In this document: piece after piece, positions 34,019 through 41,559 of the stretch
How the letters are laid out: every line of letters starts with the position of its first letter
How positions within the stretch are numbered: position 1 is the first letter of the stretch
Assembly: GCA_016180645.1 (NCBI GenBank)
Contig: JACPAV010000025.1
Location: 1-64,000 of the forward strand
Source: Nitrospirota bacterium
Lineage (GTDB): Bacteria; JACPQY01
Length of the DNA: 64,000 nucleotides
Direction of reading: 5' to 3'
Made by a program: the position numbers and the translations under genes
Notes under the pieces: generated by a model
The model's input: the letters and a program-made list of their open reading frames with translations, nothing else
What the model was told of the DNA's origin: nothing
The model's database searches: none

Positions 34019-35689
34019 CTATTGCCCACCTGTGGTCGTCTTGAGGATCGTGCCGCCTAACCCTACCGCGTAGCCCGTGGTCGCGTCCACCGGGAAGTGG
34101 ACGGCATAGAGATGGTTGCTCGTTCCCGATGTCTGGGCGGTCCAAGTGGCGCCGCCGTCGGTCGTCTTGAGGATCTTGCCCGAATCCCCCACGGCGTAGC
34201 CCGTCGTCGCGTCCACAGGGAAGTGGACGGTGTAGAGCCAGTTCGTCGTCCCCGAGGTCTGGGCTACCCAATTGGCGCCGCCATTCGTCGTCTTGAGGAT
34301 CGTGCCATTCCCCCCCACCGCGTAGCCTGTGGTCACGTCCACAGGGAAGTGGACGGCACTGAGGTTGGAGCTCGTTCCCGATGTCTGGGCGGTCCAGGTG
34401 GCGCCGCCATTGGTCGTCTTGAGGATCGTGCCACCCACCCCCACGGCGTAGCCTGTGGTCGTGTCCACCGGGAAGTGGATGCCATAGAGGTAAAAGCCCG
34501 TTCCCGATGTCTGGGTCCAGGTGGTGCCGCCATCGGTCGTTTTGAGGATCGCGTTGCTTGGCCCCACGGCGTAGCCGGTCGTCGCATCCACAGGGAAGTT
34601 GACGGATTCGATCCCTTCGCTCGTCCCCGAGGTCTGGGCGGTCCAGGGCAGGGGGAGGGTCATCGCGCTCTTTTCCGTGGTGTTCGGATCCTCGTTGCCC
34701 TTTTCGTCCACGGCGCGGGCGACGAAGTAGTAGGTGGCGCCAGCGGTGTAACCCGTTGCGCGGTGGGAGGTGGCGCCGGCGGCGGTCGTGTACGTGGCGG
34801 TGAACGAACGCCCGCACGTTCCTGACGTGTTGGATTGGCAGATGCGGTAGATGATGTTAGCTGGCGCGCTCACATTGTCCGTCGCAGCCGCCCAAGCGAG
34901 GTCGATTTGGCTCCTAGAGACCCCCGTAGCCGAGGATAGGCCGGCAAAAGTTGGGGGTGTCGTGTCGCAGGCGTTGTCCGTTTGCCCGTCGCAGTCGTTG
35001 TCTTTGCCGTCGCAGATTTCGGCCACCGGGATCACCTCGCCGCTGCACGTTCCCCACTGGCCGCCCGAGCAGGTCTGGGAGCCAGCCTTGCAGACACCCG
35101 TGCCTTTCGTTTCGGAGGCACCACTGTAACAGCTTTGGATCAACCCGTCGGTGCAGGCACATCCCTCGTCCACACTCGCGTCGCAGTCGTTGTCTTTGCC
35201 GTCGCACTTTTCAGGATTCCCAGGGAAAACGTCACTATCGGAGTCTTTGCAGTCTCCGCCCACCAATAGAAGTGAGTCCGGCCCTGGGCAGGCCTCATAT
35301 GTCCCCGGCCACACGCCATACCCATCTCCGTCCCGGTCCTGGAAAAATAGACACCGCTCGGCCGCCGAAGATTTCTTGTTGCCCCTGACAGCATACACTC
35401 GGTAGCGGGCACCCTGAATTGTCTCTTCGGAAAATTCGGTACTGTTCTCAGGCAAACGGGCAAGAACTGAAAACCCTTCGCCTTGCGCTTCCGTGGATTT
35501 TTCTACGACATACCCTTTCTCGAAGTCCGAGTTGTCATTCCAATGCAGTCTTACCACGCCATCCTTATAGTCGACCCTGAAACCATCTGGCCCATCCGGT
35601 GTCGGATCCGCTCCAACCAGTTCCCCCACAGCCCCGCAGGATTGCACGCCGAGTGCGATCCCACAAAGAGCGAACAGCTTATATATCAT
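34019..35689 (-). CDS. Lipoprotein with FN3-like, MopE and BNR/YCF48-like repeats
   Basis: A 556-aa exported protein. ATG 35689 follows GGGGGA and gives the signal KLFALCGIALGVQSCG with a lipobox. It shares its N-terminal layout with the Kelch lipoprotein: GADPTPDGPDGF, LHWNDNSDFEKGYVVEKSTE, DRDGDGYG and two MopE motifs (CDGKDNDCDASVDEGC, CDGKDNDCDGQTDNAC). A second FN3-like domain follows. Then come six about 43-residue propeller repeats of the BNR/YCF48 kind (WTAQTSGTS, FPVDATTGYAVG, ILKTTDGGATW). So two paralogs share the membrane-proximal part but carry different propellers. The open frame extends 92 codons upstream, but that part lacks a signal and overlaps nothing meaningful. Confidence 0.83.
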   Translation of the reverse strand: MIYKLFALCGIALGVQSCGAVGELVGADPTPDGPDGFRVDYKDGVVRLHWNDNSDFEKGYVVEKSTEAQGEGFSVLARLPENSTEFSEETIQGARYRVYAVRGNKKSSAAERCLFFQDRDGDGYGVWPGTYEACPGPDSLLLVGGDCKDSDSDVFPGNPEKCDGKDNDCDASVDEGCACTDGLIQSCYSGASETKGTGVCKAGSQTCSGGQWGTCSGEVIPVAEICDGKDNDCDGQTDNACDTTPPTFAGLSSATGVSRSQIDLAWAAATDNVSAPANIIYRICQSNTSGTCGRSFTATYTTAAGATSHRATGYTAGATYYFVARAVDEKGNEDPNTTEKSAMTLPLPWTAQTSGTSEGIESVNFPVDATTGYAVGPSNAILKTTDGGTTWTQTSGTGFYLYGIHFPVDTTTGYAVGVGGTILKTTNGGATWTAQTSGTSSNLSAVHFPVDVTTGYAVGGNGTILKTTNGGANWVAQTSGTTNWLYTVHFPVDATTGYAVGDSGKILKTTDGGATWTAQTSGTSNHLYAVHFPVDATTGYAVGLGGTILKTTTGGQ

Positions 35690-35807
35690 TCCCCCGCAGC
35701 TTGGCAGGCGGGGGAGGCGGTGATTCTGCTCGCCACGCCGACGCTGGAAATCCCTCAAACATGTCCGCGGATACCCAAAATAAATTTGACGGCAATGGTG
35801 CCAAGAC

Positions 35808-36230
35808 TCATTGGCATTTGACACCACCCACTTGCTCGGGAACGGTACAGCCCCCGCCAGCAGTTCCCCCCGCGGCTTTACATGCACCAACGCAATACGT
35901 TTTTGCGCATCTGCACTTCTCTGTGTAACCTTCTTGCTGGCAAGCGGCAGCCCCCGCCACATCACTTATCTTGCTGCACGTTGCAAGTTTCTCCTGTGCT
36001 TTCAACGTACAATCGTTGAATTGAGCGCAGGGATTATTGGATGCAGCCGAAGCAGCAGATGTAGCCGCTGAACTTGCGTCTCCTTCATCTCCCCCACAAC
36101 TGAAGCTATTCAAGACCGCAATAGCGAGAAAAAAGACGGCAAGAACTCCAGTAACGGGAGGTTCTGTTAAGAGGTGTGCAAGCCGATATCTCCGATTTGA
36201 CTCCCGTTTTACCCCTGTGACGGTTTCCAT
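35808..36230 (-). CDS. Small cysteine-rich lipoprotein
   Basis: A 140-aa protein. A hydrophobic signal (VTGVLAVFFLAIAVLNSFSC) ends in a lipobox (FSCGG, Cys about 45). An Ala/Ser-rich linker follows, then eight or more cysteines in about 75 residues (NPCAQFNDC, ATCSKI, AACQQ, CRCAKTYCVGAC, GGGCTVPEQ), suggesting a disulfide-stabilised small domain. No family recognised. The N-terminus before the signal is long (about 25 residues), so the true start may be internal. It lies upstream of, and on the same strand as, the BNR lipoprotein, with 118 nt between them. Confidence 0.7.
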   Translation of the reverse strand: METVTGVKRESNRRYRLAHLLTEPPVTGVLAVFFLAIAVLNSFSCGGDEGDASSAATSAASAASNNPCAQFNDCTLKAQEKLATCSKISDVAGAAACQQEGYTEKCRCAKTYCVGACKAAGGTAGGGCTVPEQVGGVKCQ

Positions 36231-36621
36231 GACGGATGTGGCGATTGTAGCCTGGGCTGATACCTTGTCAAATGCCTCTTAACAGCCAGCCCGAGCATTT
36301 CAGGGTGAATCTGGCCATTTGGGTTGGGGGGCGTAATCCGCATAGAGTCGGAATTCGAGGGCCTCCCGGCCTGTAGGACCCGTTGACGGCCTTTCCGCGC
36401 TCCACCGCTCCTCGACCCATCACCCAGCGTGTGCCTCGGCTCTCCGAGCGTGCATGATCCCACCACCTGCAATCCGCCTGCGGCGGACTCGGAAAAGAGG
36501 CGCTTCTGCGCCTGTTGCAGGTGGTGGGATGATGAGGAACCCCTACCATCGGTTCCTCGTCGAAGGGGATGACCTCGCGGTGAGGTGAGCGGAAGGAATT
36601 CAGCAAGGCATCTTGTCTGCC
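36231..36621. other. Intergenic region with repeat B and the right-hand direct repeat
   Basis: Contains repeat B (36454-36532) and the right copy of the diverged direct repeat from 36536. No gene supported before 36622. Confidence 0.55.
36454..36532. repeat. Repeat family B, copy 5 (intergenic)
   Basis: ATGATCCCACCACCTGCAAT ... GTTGCAGGTGGTGGGATGA, a full palindrome with a second internal stem (CGCCTGCGGCGGACT / AGGCGC). Confidence 0.92.
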
Positions 36622-36680
36622 ATGAGCCTCGGGGACTCTTTCAAGATTCGCACCCGAGCGTCGCGCGGGCGAGGCGCAAT
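36536..36680 (+). repeat. Diverged direct repeat, right copy
   Basis: Matches 30691-30840: GGAACCCC, ACCATCGGTTCCTCGTC, GGTGAGGTGA, GGAAGGAATTCA and CAAGATTCGCACCCGAGCG in the same order. Confidence 0.65.
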
Positions 36681-36930
36681 CACGATTGGTTCCAATCTCT
36701 TCACCTCTCCGGCAAAGGAGGCGTACGGCACGGGGAACATGAAATCCGTCATGAACGGCGCCCTGACGATCGGGACGATCGAGGCTGCGGCGGACCCCTT
36801 CCTCTTCGGCCTCACGGCCGTCGAGTGGGCGATCCTGCACGCCCGGACCCTGCGGCGAACGCGAAGAGGCGCCGCAGGCTCAGGCCGAGTCCGCCCCACA
36901 ACGGAGCGAGCCACAACGGAAGCGGGGTGA
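36622..36930 (+). CDS. Possible small protein, unknown
   Basis: A 102-codon frame from ATG 36622. The sequence (SFKIRTRASRGRGAITIGSN, MKSVMNGALTIGTIEAAADP) looks like protein rather than noise. Its first 20 codons lie in the diverged direct repeat, whose partner at 30.8 kb has a broken version. The last 40 codons overlap a membrane-protein gene on the opposite strand, so the end may be spurious or the gene truncated. No family recognised; weak call. Confidence 0.35.
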   Translation: MSLGDSFKIRTRASRGRGAITIGSNLFTSPAKEAYGTGNMKSVMNGALTIGTIEAAADPFLFGLTAVEWAILHARTLRRTRRGAAGSGRVRPTTERATTEAG

Positions 36931-37384
36931 AGGCGGCGTACGTGTATCGAAACAACGAGAGATGGACGAGACCCAGTTCGATCGCCGCGTCCCCGACCAT
37001 GAATCCGGCCGCGACCATGAGGTCGCCGAGTCGCCGACAGAAGACGAGCCGCGCGGCGAGGTACGCAGCGACAACAACCGCCAACGCGACCTCCCGCGCG
37101 TGAAGGATCGCAGGCGCCGCGAATAGCGTGAGCAGGATCGTCGTCTCGAGGCCGACCTCGCGGCCCGTCGGAAGCATGGGCTGAGAAATGCGTCGTTCGA
37201 GCGCGCCGAAGCCGGCATTCGCGCCGAGGATCCCCGCGAAGTACACGGCCGCGATCCACACAGGAAGCGGGGCTCCTTCCGGAAGCGTCCATACGCGCGC
37301 CCGCAGGTGGACGGACTCCGCAACGAAACCGATCGCGCCCCCGATGGCGGCGAGGCCGATCGATCGCGCTACTTTGGCCGTCAC
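36812..37384 (-). CDS. Polytopic membrane protein, unknown
   Basis: A 190-aa hydrophobic protein on the minus strand with about five predicted spans: IGLAAIGGAIGFVAESV, WIAAVYFAGILGANAGFGAL, ETTILLTLFAAPAILHA, VALAVVVAAYLAARLVF with VAAGFMVGDAAIELGLVHL, and LPLWLAPLWGGLGLSLRRLF. It ends in a basic tail. No family recognised. It is divergent from the T4SS operon that follows. The 3' end overlaps a doubtful small plus-strand frame; the regular hydrophobic pattern makes this strand the more likely coding one. Confidence 0.62.
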   Translation of the reverse strand: MTAKVARSIGLAAIGGAIGFVAESVHLRARVWTLPEGAPLPVWIAAVYFAGILGANAGFGALERRISQPMLPTGREVGLETTILLTLFAAPAILHAREVALAVVVAAYLAARLVFCRRLGDLMVAAGFMVGDAAIELGLVHLSLFRYTYAAFTPLPLWLAPLWGGLGLSLRRLFAFAAGSGRAGSPTRRP

Positions 37385-37429
37385 GCGGCTATTCTACGCC
37401 TTTCAAGGGCGTATTTCGCCGCTCCGAGA

Positions 37430-37491
37430 GCGACCATCGGGGATACGAAGAAGCCGCTGGAAATGAATTGTTATGGGGTTCCTGCGTCGTG
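37430..37491 (+). repeat. Degenerate family A copy joined to family D
   Basis: Only the right half is recognisable (GAAATGAATTGTTATGGGGT, then CCTGCGTCG); it runs straight into the D palindrome as in copies 1 and 17637. Confidence 0.6.
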
Positions 37492-37558
37492 GCTTGTTTC
37501 ACCTGAAACAAACGCGGAGGAATCGGGGCGGGGTGTGTGTGAATAGACTCATCGTTAG
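37492..37558 (+). repeat. Repeat family D, copy 3
   Basis: CTTGTTTCACCTGAAACAA then ACGCGGAGGAATCGGGGCG; matches 17742-17813. It lies about 100 nt upstream of the T4SS operon. Confidence 0.85.
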
Positions 37559-37655
37559 AGAGGGTTCGGACGGTTGGTTGGCACCGGATTGCAATAGGGA
37601 AGGCGTGACGAATGAAGAACAAACGATTGCGGTCAGAAAGAGAGGTCAGACAGTC

Positions 37656-37958
37656 ATGAACAAGAACAGCAAGGACGACAAAACAAAGAGGGCCCGGATG
37701 CCTTTTCCATTCCCGATGCTGGGCGGAAGCCAGTCGGGCGTATCGGATCTCGAGGAGCTTTACGTCGACGCCCTCGCGGAGGGCGGCATGTGCGAAGCAC
37801 CGGAGCAGGATCGAACGGTGGAAATGCTGTCGATCGGCGGAACGACGGTGGTCCGGCGGGTGGGTCGGCGGTCGAGAGTCATCGTCCCCTCCGCTCCGCT
37901 CCACGGACGACGAGATGAAGAATCATGGGAACCTTACATCGAGGTCGATCTGGCGTGA
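37656..37958 (+). CDS. Small protein at the head of the T4SS operon, with repeat-derived C-terminus
   Basis: A 100-aa protein of unknown function. The start ATG 37656 lies 9 nt after AGAGAGG. The N-terminus is lysine-rich (KNSKDDKTKRARMPFPFP), the middle acidic (LEELYVDALAEGGMCEAPEQ). Residues 77-95 are a family A repeat read in the second forward frame (VPSAPLHGRRDEESWEP), and the gene ends six codons later. Its stop overlaps the GTG of the traE-like gene (GTGA), showing coupling. In F-type operons TraL or pilin normally precede TraE, but this protein has no membrane span and is not a convincing match to either. Confidence 0.6.
   Translation: MNKNSKDDKTKRARMPFPFPMLGGSQSGVSDLEELYVDALAEGGMCEAPEQDRTVEMLSIGGTTVVRRVGRRSRVIVPSAPLHGRRDEESWEPYIEVDLA
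37884..37940 (+). repeat. Repeat family A, copy 11 (in frame at a C-terminus)
   Basis: Consensus copy read in the second forward frame, close to the stop of the 100-aa protein. Confidence 0.93.
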
Positions 37959-38632
37959 GGACGAACTTGGGATCCCTGCTCGTTGCGCTCCGTGGTGGAA
38001 AGGCCGCGGGCGAGATGAAGCCCCATGGGGTCTCTGCGCCGAAACCGGCCCGGAAAAGCGCGGGGCGCTTCTTCGAGGTCTGGGGCGAGGCGGAGACGCG
38101 GTACGAGCACATGCGAGGACTCACCATTCTTTCCCTTCTGGTCGCGCTTGCGGCCGTGGGCCTGGCAGCCGTGCGGAAAGACCGGGTCTATGTGGTCCCG
38201 GGAGCTGCGGGGGTGACCAGACTCGGCGACGAATCGGCGGGACCGGCCTATGCGGTCGACGTGGCGAGGAGTTTTCTCACACAGTATGCGTCCTATCGGC
38301 CCGAGACGATCGAGGGGAACGTCCGATCGGCGCGGACGTACTTGGAGGAGCATCTCCTGGAACCTTTCGACAAGGCGACGATCCGCCAGGTGGAGCGGGC
38401 GAAGAGTCTGTCGCTGTCGCAGCATTTCTGGATCCGGCAGGAAACGGTGGAGCCGACGGGAAAAGATTACAAAGTGGTTCTGGTGGTGTGGCAGGAACTA
38501 TGGAGTCCGCGGGGCAAGGAGTGGGCCGGGACGTACCGGTACGAGATCAGTTTGAAGAAGGTGCCGGTCGCCGGACGGGATTTCCGGGGACTGGCGATCG
38601 TCAACATCGCCCAGCGACAGGAGGCGGCATGA
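37955..38632 (+). CDS. traE: TraE-like T4SS pilus-assembly protein
   Basis: A 225-aa protein like F-plasmid TraE (VirB5/VirB8-position, inner-membrane pilus-assembly factor). A single N-terminal span (LTILSLLVALAAVGLAAV, about 52-69) is followed by a periplasmic domain with YAVDVARSFLTQYASYRPET, NVRSARTYLEEHLL and WQELWSPRGKEWAGTYRYEI, the typical TraE pattern. I start at GTG 37955, coupled to the previous stop; ATG 38015 is an alternative that gives a more usual TraE length of about 205 aa. The extra N-terminal part (37966-38041) is a degenerate family A repeat. It ends overlapping the TraK start (ATGA). Confidence 0.78.
   Translation: MRTNLGSLLVALRGGKAAGEMKPHGVSAPKPARKSAGRFFEVWGEAETRYEHMRGLTILSLLVALAAVGLAAVRKDRVYVVPGAAGVTRLGDESAGPAYAVDVARSFLTQYASYRPETIEGNVRSARTYLEEHLLEPFDKATIRQVERAKSLSLSQHFWIRQETVEPTGKDYKVVLVVWQELWSPRGKEWAGTYRYEISLKKVPVAGRDFRGLAIVNIAQRQEAA
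37966..38041 (+). repeat. Degenerate family A repeat at the TraE N-terminus
   Basis: CGAGATGAAG, CCATGGGGTCTCTGCG and a TTGCGCTCC block are in the family A order, with an insertion between them. Read in frame if GTG 37955 is the true start. Confidence 0.55.
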
Positions 38633-39540
38633 ACGGGATGAGTGTCTGGCGGCGGATCCGGTGGGACGTGATCTTAGCCGTGGGCCTGGCGGCAGGGCTG
38701 ACGCGGGGAGCGGCGTTCGCAGTGGATCTCTCGGTACAGCCGTGGAGCCCGGGCAGGACGATCTACGTTCCTCTTCAGGTGGGCAATCCGATGAGCGTGA
38801 AATTTCCCGAAACCCCGAAGCAGTGCGCCGTCCACGACGAACAGCAGCTCACGGTGGAGTATTTCGGGAGGGAGGCCATCTTCAAGGCGCTCAGTTCTTT
38901 CAGCGCGAGCATCTTCTGCATGGACGTGAAGCAGAACACCTACGCGCTCAAAATGGAAACGACCCCCTACGCGGGACCCACGATGATCCAGATCGTCCCG
39001 GAGGAGGGTGCGCCGGTCGGCGCAAAAAGCGATGGGGGCCACGCGTTCTACGGACCCCTCAAGAGACTGCTCCTCGCCATGTACCATCAGCAGCCGCTTG
39101 CGGGCTACGAGATCGAGGTGACGAGCCGGGTGATCGTGGGATCGGAACCGGGATCGCTCCATGTTCGGCAGGTCATGCGGTACGTCTCCGACGTGAGCAA
39201 CCTGATCGGATACGTATTGGAAATTGAGAACCGTCTGCAGGGCCAGGCGCAGGCCGTGGCACCGAGGATGCTCAAGGTTCCGGGGAAGGTCGCGGCGGGC
39301 GTACGGGACATGTATCTCGCGCCGGCGGGGCCGGCGCCGACGCCCCCTCCGCTGCGCTCCGGGGACGATGAGTGGAAGAATCACGGGGTCTTTGCATCGC
39401 CGGAGGCGTACCTGGGTTATCCGACGAAGACGGTGGCGTGGATGGTGGTGGACCGCCGGGCGCTGCCGGAGGGACTCGACAAGGGGACGGACACGCTGCC
39501 GTTAACGGTGAATCCCGAGACGCGCAAGGACGGAGACTAG
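38629..39540 (+). CDS. traK: TraK-like T4SS secretin-type protein, with an in-frame repeat
   Basis: A 303-aa exported protein like TraK/VirB9 of F-type systems, which forms the outer-membrane core with TraB and TraV. A signal peptide (VILAVGLAAGLTRGAAFAVD) is followed by the TraK-like beta-domain: VPLQVGNPMSVKFPETPKQC, LTVEYFGREAIFKAL and TTPYAGPTMIQIVPEE. A family A repeat is read in frame at residues 237-257 (PPPLRSGDDEWKNHGVFAS), inside the second half and followed by conserved-looking sequence (YLGYPTKTVAWMVVDRRALP). So a core secretion protein carries an internal insertion. The start ATG 38629 follows AGGAGG and overlaps the traE stop. Confidence 0.78.
   Translation: MNGMSVWRRIRWDVILAVGLAAGLTRGAAFAVDLSVQPWSPGRTIYVPLQVGNPMSVKFPETPKQCAVHDEQQLTVEYFGREAIFKALSSFSASIFCMDVKQNTYALKMETTPYAGPTMIQIVPEEGAPVGAKSDGGHAFYGPLKRLLLAMYHQQPLAGYEIEVTSRVIVGSEPGSLHVRQVMRYVSDVSNLIGYVLEIENRLQGQAQAVAPRMLKVPGKVAAGVRDMYLAPAGPAPTPPPLRSGDDEWKNHGVFASPEAYLGYPTKTVAWMVVDRRALPEGLDKGTDTLPLTVNPETRKDGD
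39341..39399 (+). repeat. Repeat family A, copy 12 (in frame inside TraK)
   Basis: Read in the first forward frame as PPPLRSGDDEWKNHGVFAS. Confidence 0.92.
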
Positions 39541-39567
39541 CAAGAAGAGAAAGGTAGGAAGGAAACC

Positions 39568-41103
39568 GTGGAAGAAGGAGAAAGGGGCAAGACGGGTGGC
39601 GACGCGGGATCGATGCCGGGATCCTATGATTCTTCTCCTCATCGTCTCCGGAGAGAAGCGGAGGGGGCGCCGGTCGGTTCGGGAGCGGAGGATGGAACCG
39701 AGATTAGCGGGTCGTGCGCTGTCGGAGAGAGCAACCCGGGACCTGCGTCGGTGGCGGCGCAGGATCCCCATAACTATTCCCATCGCCGTCCCCGGAGCAA
39801 CGCAGAGTGGACGGAAAGAATGGACCTCACACTGAAAACCCACGGGCTTTCACGCCGGCAGGCGGTCGTGGGCGCAGGTCTTGTGCTGGCGGCCCTTATG
39901 GCGATCATCACGGCCGGGCGGGCAACCGGAGAGGCGCCGCCACTGGACGTTCTGAAGGAGGGCGTCGTAGGCGGTGCCGAGGCGCAGCCTACGGGGAAGG
40001 CTGTCCAAGCCGCGGTGAATTTGCCGCCCGTGCTGGGCGGCGCGGAGGGAATTGAGGGAGAGACGCCGGCGAAGCCGGAGGAGGATCCGGTAGCACGGTG
40101 GCGAGCGATGGGCGCCGAGGCTGAAGCGGCGGGAGGCGAGCAGAGGGCGGTAGTAAGAGCCGGAAGTGGGTTCGACTCCGCTCAGAATGCGGATGCGCTG
40201 ATCAACCGGGAGAAAATGAAGGATATGGAGCGACGCCTTGAGGAGTCGGAGGAGTCGAGGCACCAGCTGGAACTCTCCCTCATGAAGGAGATCGCCGAGC
40301 TGAAGAACAAGGCGGAGGGTGGGCGATCCATCACAACCATTTCAGGGAGCGGCGGGGCGTCCGGTTCGGAAGGCCACGCAGGCCACGAGGGCATGGCGGA
40401 GGCGCGACCGGTCGGGAGAGGGAAAATTATTGTGAACCCGAGCGCGGGCGCGGCTTCGGACGAGAGCGGCGTGTACTTTCCGAGCGGAAGTTTCGCGGCA
40501 GGCGTGCTGCTGACGGGTGCGCTCGCCCCGGATACGGATCAGCAGCTGCCGTACCCGCTGCTCGTGCGTCTGCAGGGTTCGTTCGTGGGACCGAACCGAT
40601 TCAAGATTCCGGCGCACGGGTGTTTCGCGCTGGGGCGGGCGAGCGGCCGGGCGGTGGCGAGGCGCGCGGAGATCCAGGTGTTTCAGATGAGCTGCGTCTA
40701 TGAGGACGGGACGTCGATGGACCGCAAGATCAACGGCTGGGTGTCGGGCGAAGACGGCATCCTGGGGGTGCCGGGTATTGTGGAGAACCATGACGGCCTG
40801 TACATCGCGGGGACGATTGCCGCCCGGACCGCGCAGGCGTTTTCGCAGGCGATTGCGGCGTCGCAGCTGACGACGCAGCTCACGCCGCTGGGCGGCGCTC
40901 AGCAGAAGGTGGACGGAAGTCTCGTGTCTTACGGGTTTTCGAGCGCGGGCGCGGGTTTCTTCGACTCGCTCGCAAAGATTATGGAAGAAAGGATCCGTCG
41001 CAACGTTCCGGTCATCAGAGTGGAACCGGGAAAGGAGATTCATGTCGTACTGGCTCAAGGTTTCGAGGGGATGCCCCCCGATCTGGCTCTTCCTGTGCAC
41101 TAG
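39568..41103 (+). CDS. traB: TraB-like (VirB10-type) T4SS channel protein
   Basis: A 511-aa protein like F-plasmid TraB, which spans the envelope and gates the secretion channel. GTG 39568 follows AGGAAGG. Residues 11-34 and 63-81 are two reverse family A repeats (SYDSSPHRLRREAEG; AQDPHNYSHRRPRSNAEW), so the cytoplasmic tail is largely repeat-derived. A membrane span (VVGAGLVLAALMAIITAG, about 96-113), a Pro/Ala-rich linker and a coiled coil (MKDMERRLEESEESRHQLEL) follow. The VirB10/TrbI domain has GVYFPSGSFAAGVLLTGALA, FVGPNRFKIPAHGCFALG and GVPGIVENHDGLYIAGT. The C-terminus overlaps the next gene by 62 nt. Confidence 0.84.
   Translation: MEEGERGKTGGDAGSMPGSYDSSPHRLRREAEGAPVGSGAEDGTEISGSCAVGESNPGPASVAAQDPHNYSHRRPRSNAEWTERMDLTLKTHGLSRRQAVVGAGLVLAALMAIITAGRATGEAPPLDVLKEGVVGGAEAQPTGKAVQAAVNLPPVLGGAEGIEGETPAKPEEDPVARWRAMGAEAEAAGGEQRAVVRAGSGFDSAQNADALINREKMKDMERRLEESEESRHQLELSLMKEIAELKNKAEGGRSITTISGSGGASGSEGHAGHEGMAEARPVGRGKIIVNPSAGAASDESGVYFPSGSFAAGVLLTGALAPDTDQQLPYPLLVRLQGSFVGPNRFKIPAHGCFALGRASGRAVARRAEIQVFQMSCVYEDGTSMDRKINGWVSGEDGILGVPGIVENHDGLYIAGTIAARTAQAFSQAIAASQLTTQLTPLGGAQQKVDGSLVSYGFSSAGAGFFDSLAKIMEERIRRNVPVIRVEPGKEIHVVLAQGFEGMPPDLALPVH
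39600..39669 (-). repeat. Repeat family A, copy 13 (reverse, in frame inside TraB)
   Basis: Reverse copy with a slightly expanded right end (GACGCGGGATCGATGCCGGG), translated in the TraB N-terminus. Confidence 0.82.
39757..39809 (-). repeat. Repeat family A, copy 14 (reverse, variant, in frame inside TraB)
   Basis: Reverse variant copy (GATCCCCATAACTATTCCC, then CCCCGGAGCAACGCAGAG), translated in TraB 50 residues after copy 13. Confidence 0.75.
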
Positions 41104-41491
41104 CCTGGCGCTCTCGGCGTCCGTCGGCTGTTCCGCGCGGGCGCGAATGAGGACGCTGGGCGAGACGTACCGGGAGGCCCTTTCGGAAGGGACGCGCAAA
41201 GAGGGGCGGGCTTACCTGGACCAACTCCAGGTGGAGCGCCCGGCCGGGTTTGCCGAGCCGTTTACGCCCGTGAGAAGGAGCGAGGAGAGCCAAGCGTACT
41301 GGGTCGAGCCGTATTTTGCCGGGGAGGACGAGGCGCACGACGGCCACTGGATGGTGATCATCGTGAAAGGGAGTACATGGAATTCCGACCTGGTGCTGCA
41401 GAAGGGTCTGCTGGCGCTGCCGGGACCCACGATGCCGAAGCCTCCGAGAGCGATGGCGGACGAAGGGACGATGAACGGGGGCATCAAGTAA
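41042..41491 (+). CDS. Small lipoprotein at the TraV position
   Basis: A 149-aa protein with a signal peptide and lipobox (FLCTSLALSASVGCSA, Cys about 30), encoded directly after traB and overlapping it by 62 nt. In F-type systems this is the place of TraV, the lipoprotein that completes the TraB-TraK-TraV core. The length fits, but I see none of the paired cysteines of classical TraV, so only position and lipoprotein nature support that identity. The mature part (TYREALSEGTRKEGRAYLDQ; YWVEPYFAGEDEAHDGHWM) is not a family I recognise. Start ATG 41042 follows GGAAAGGAG. Confidence 0.62.
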   Translation: MSYWLKVSRGCPPIWLFLCTSLALSASVGCSARARMRTLGETYREALSEGTRKEGRAYLDQLQVERPAGFAEPFTPVRRSEESQAYWVEPYFAGEDEAHDGHWMVIIVKGSTWNSDLVLQKGLLALPGPTMPKPPRAMADEGTMNGGIK

Positions 41492-41559
41492 GAGGTGAAG
41501 GCAAAGGTGAGAAGGCAAAAGTGGGCGAGGGAGAAAGCGAGAATATCAACGTGCAGGAC

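Noticed and set aside
36622-37384. Plus-strand reading of the whole 36.6-37.4 kb region
   Set aside because: The minus strand gives a regular membrane protein; only the first part of the plus strand might encode a small protein, listed with low confidence.
37656-37958. TraL or pilin identity for the 100-aa protein before traE
   Set aside because: It has no membrane span or signal peptide, which both TraL and pilin would need.
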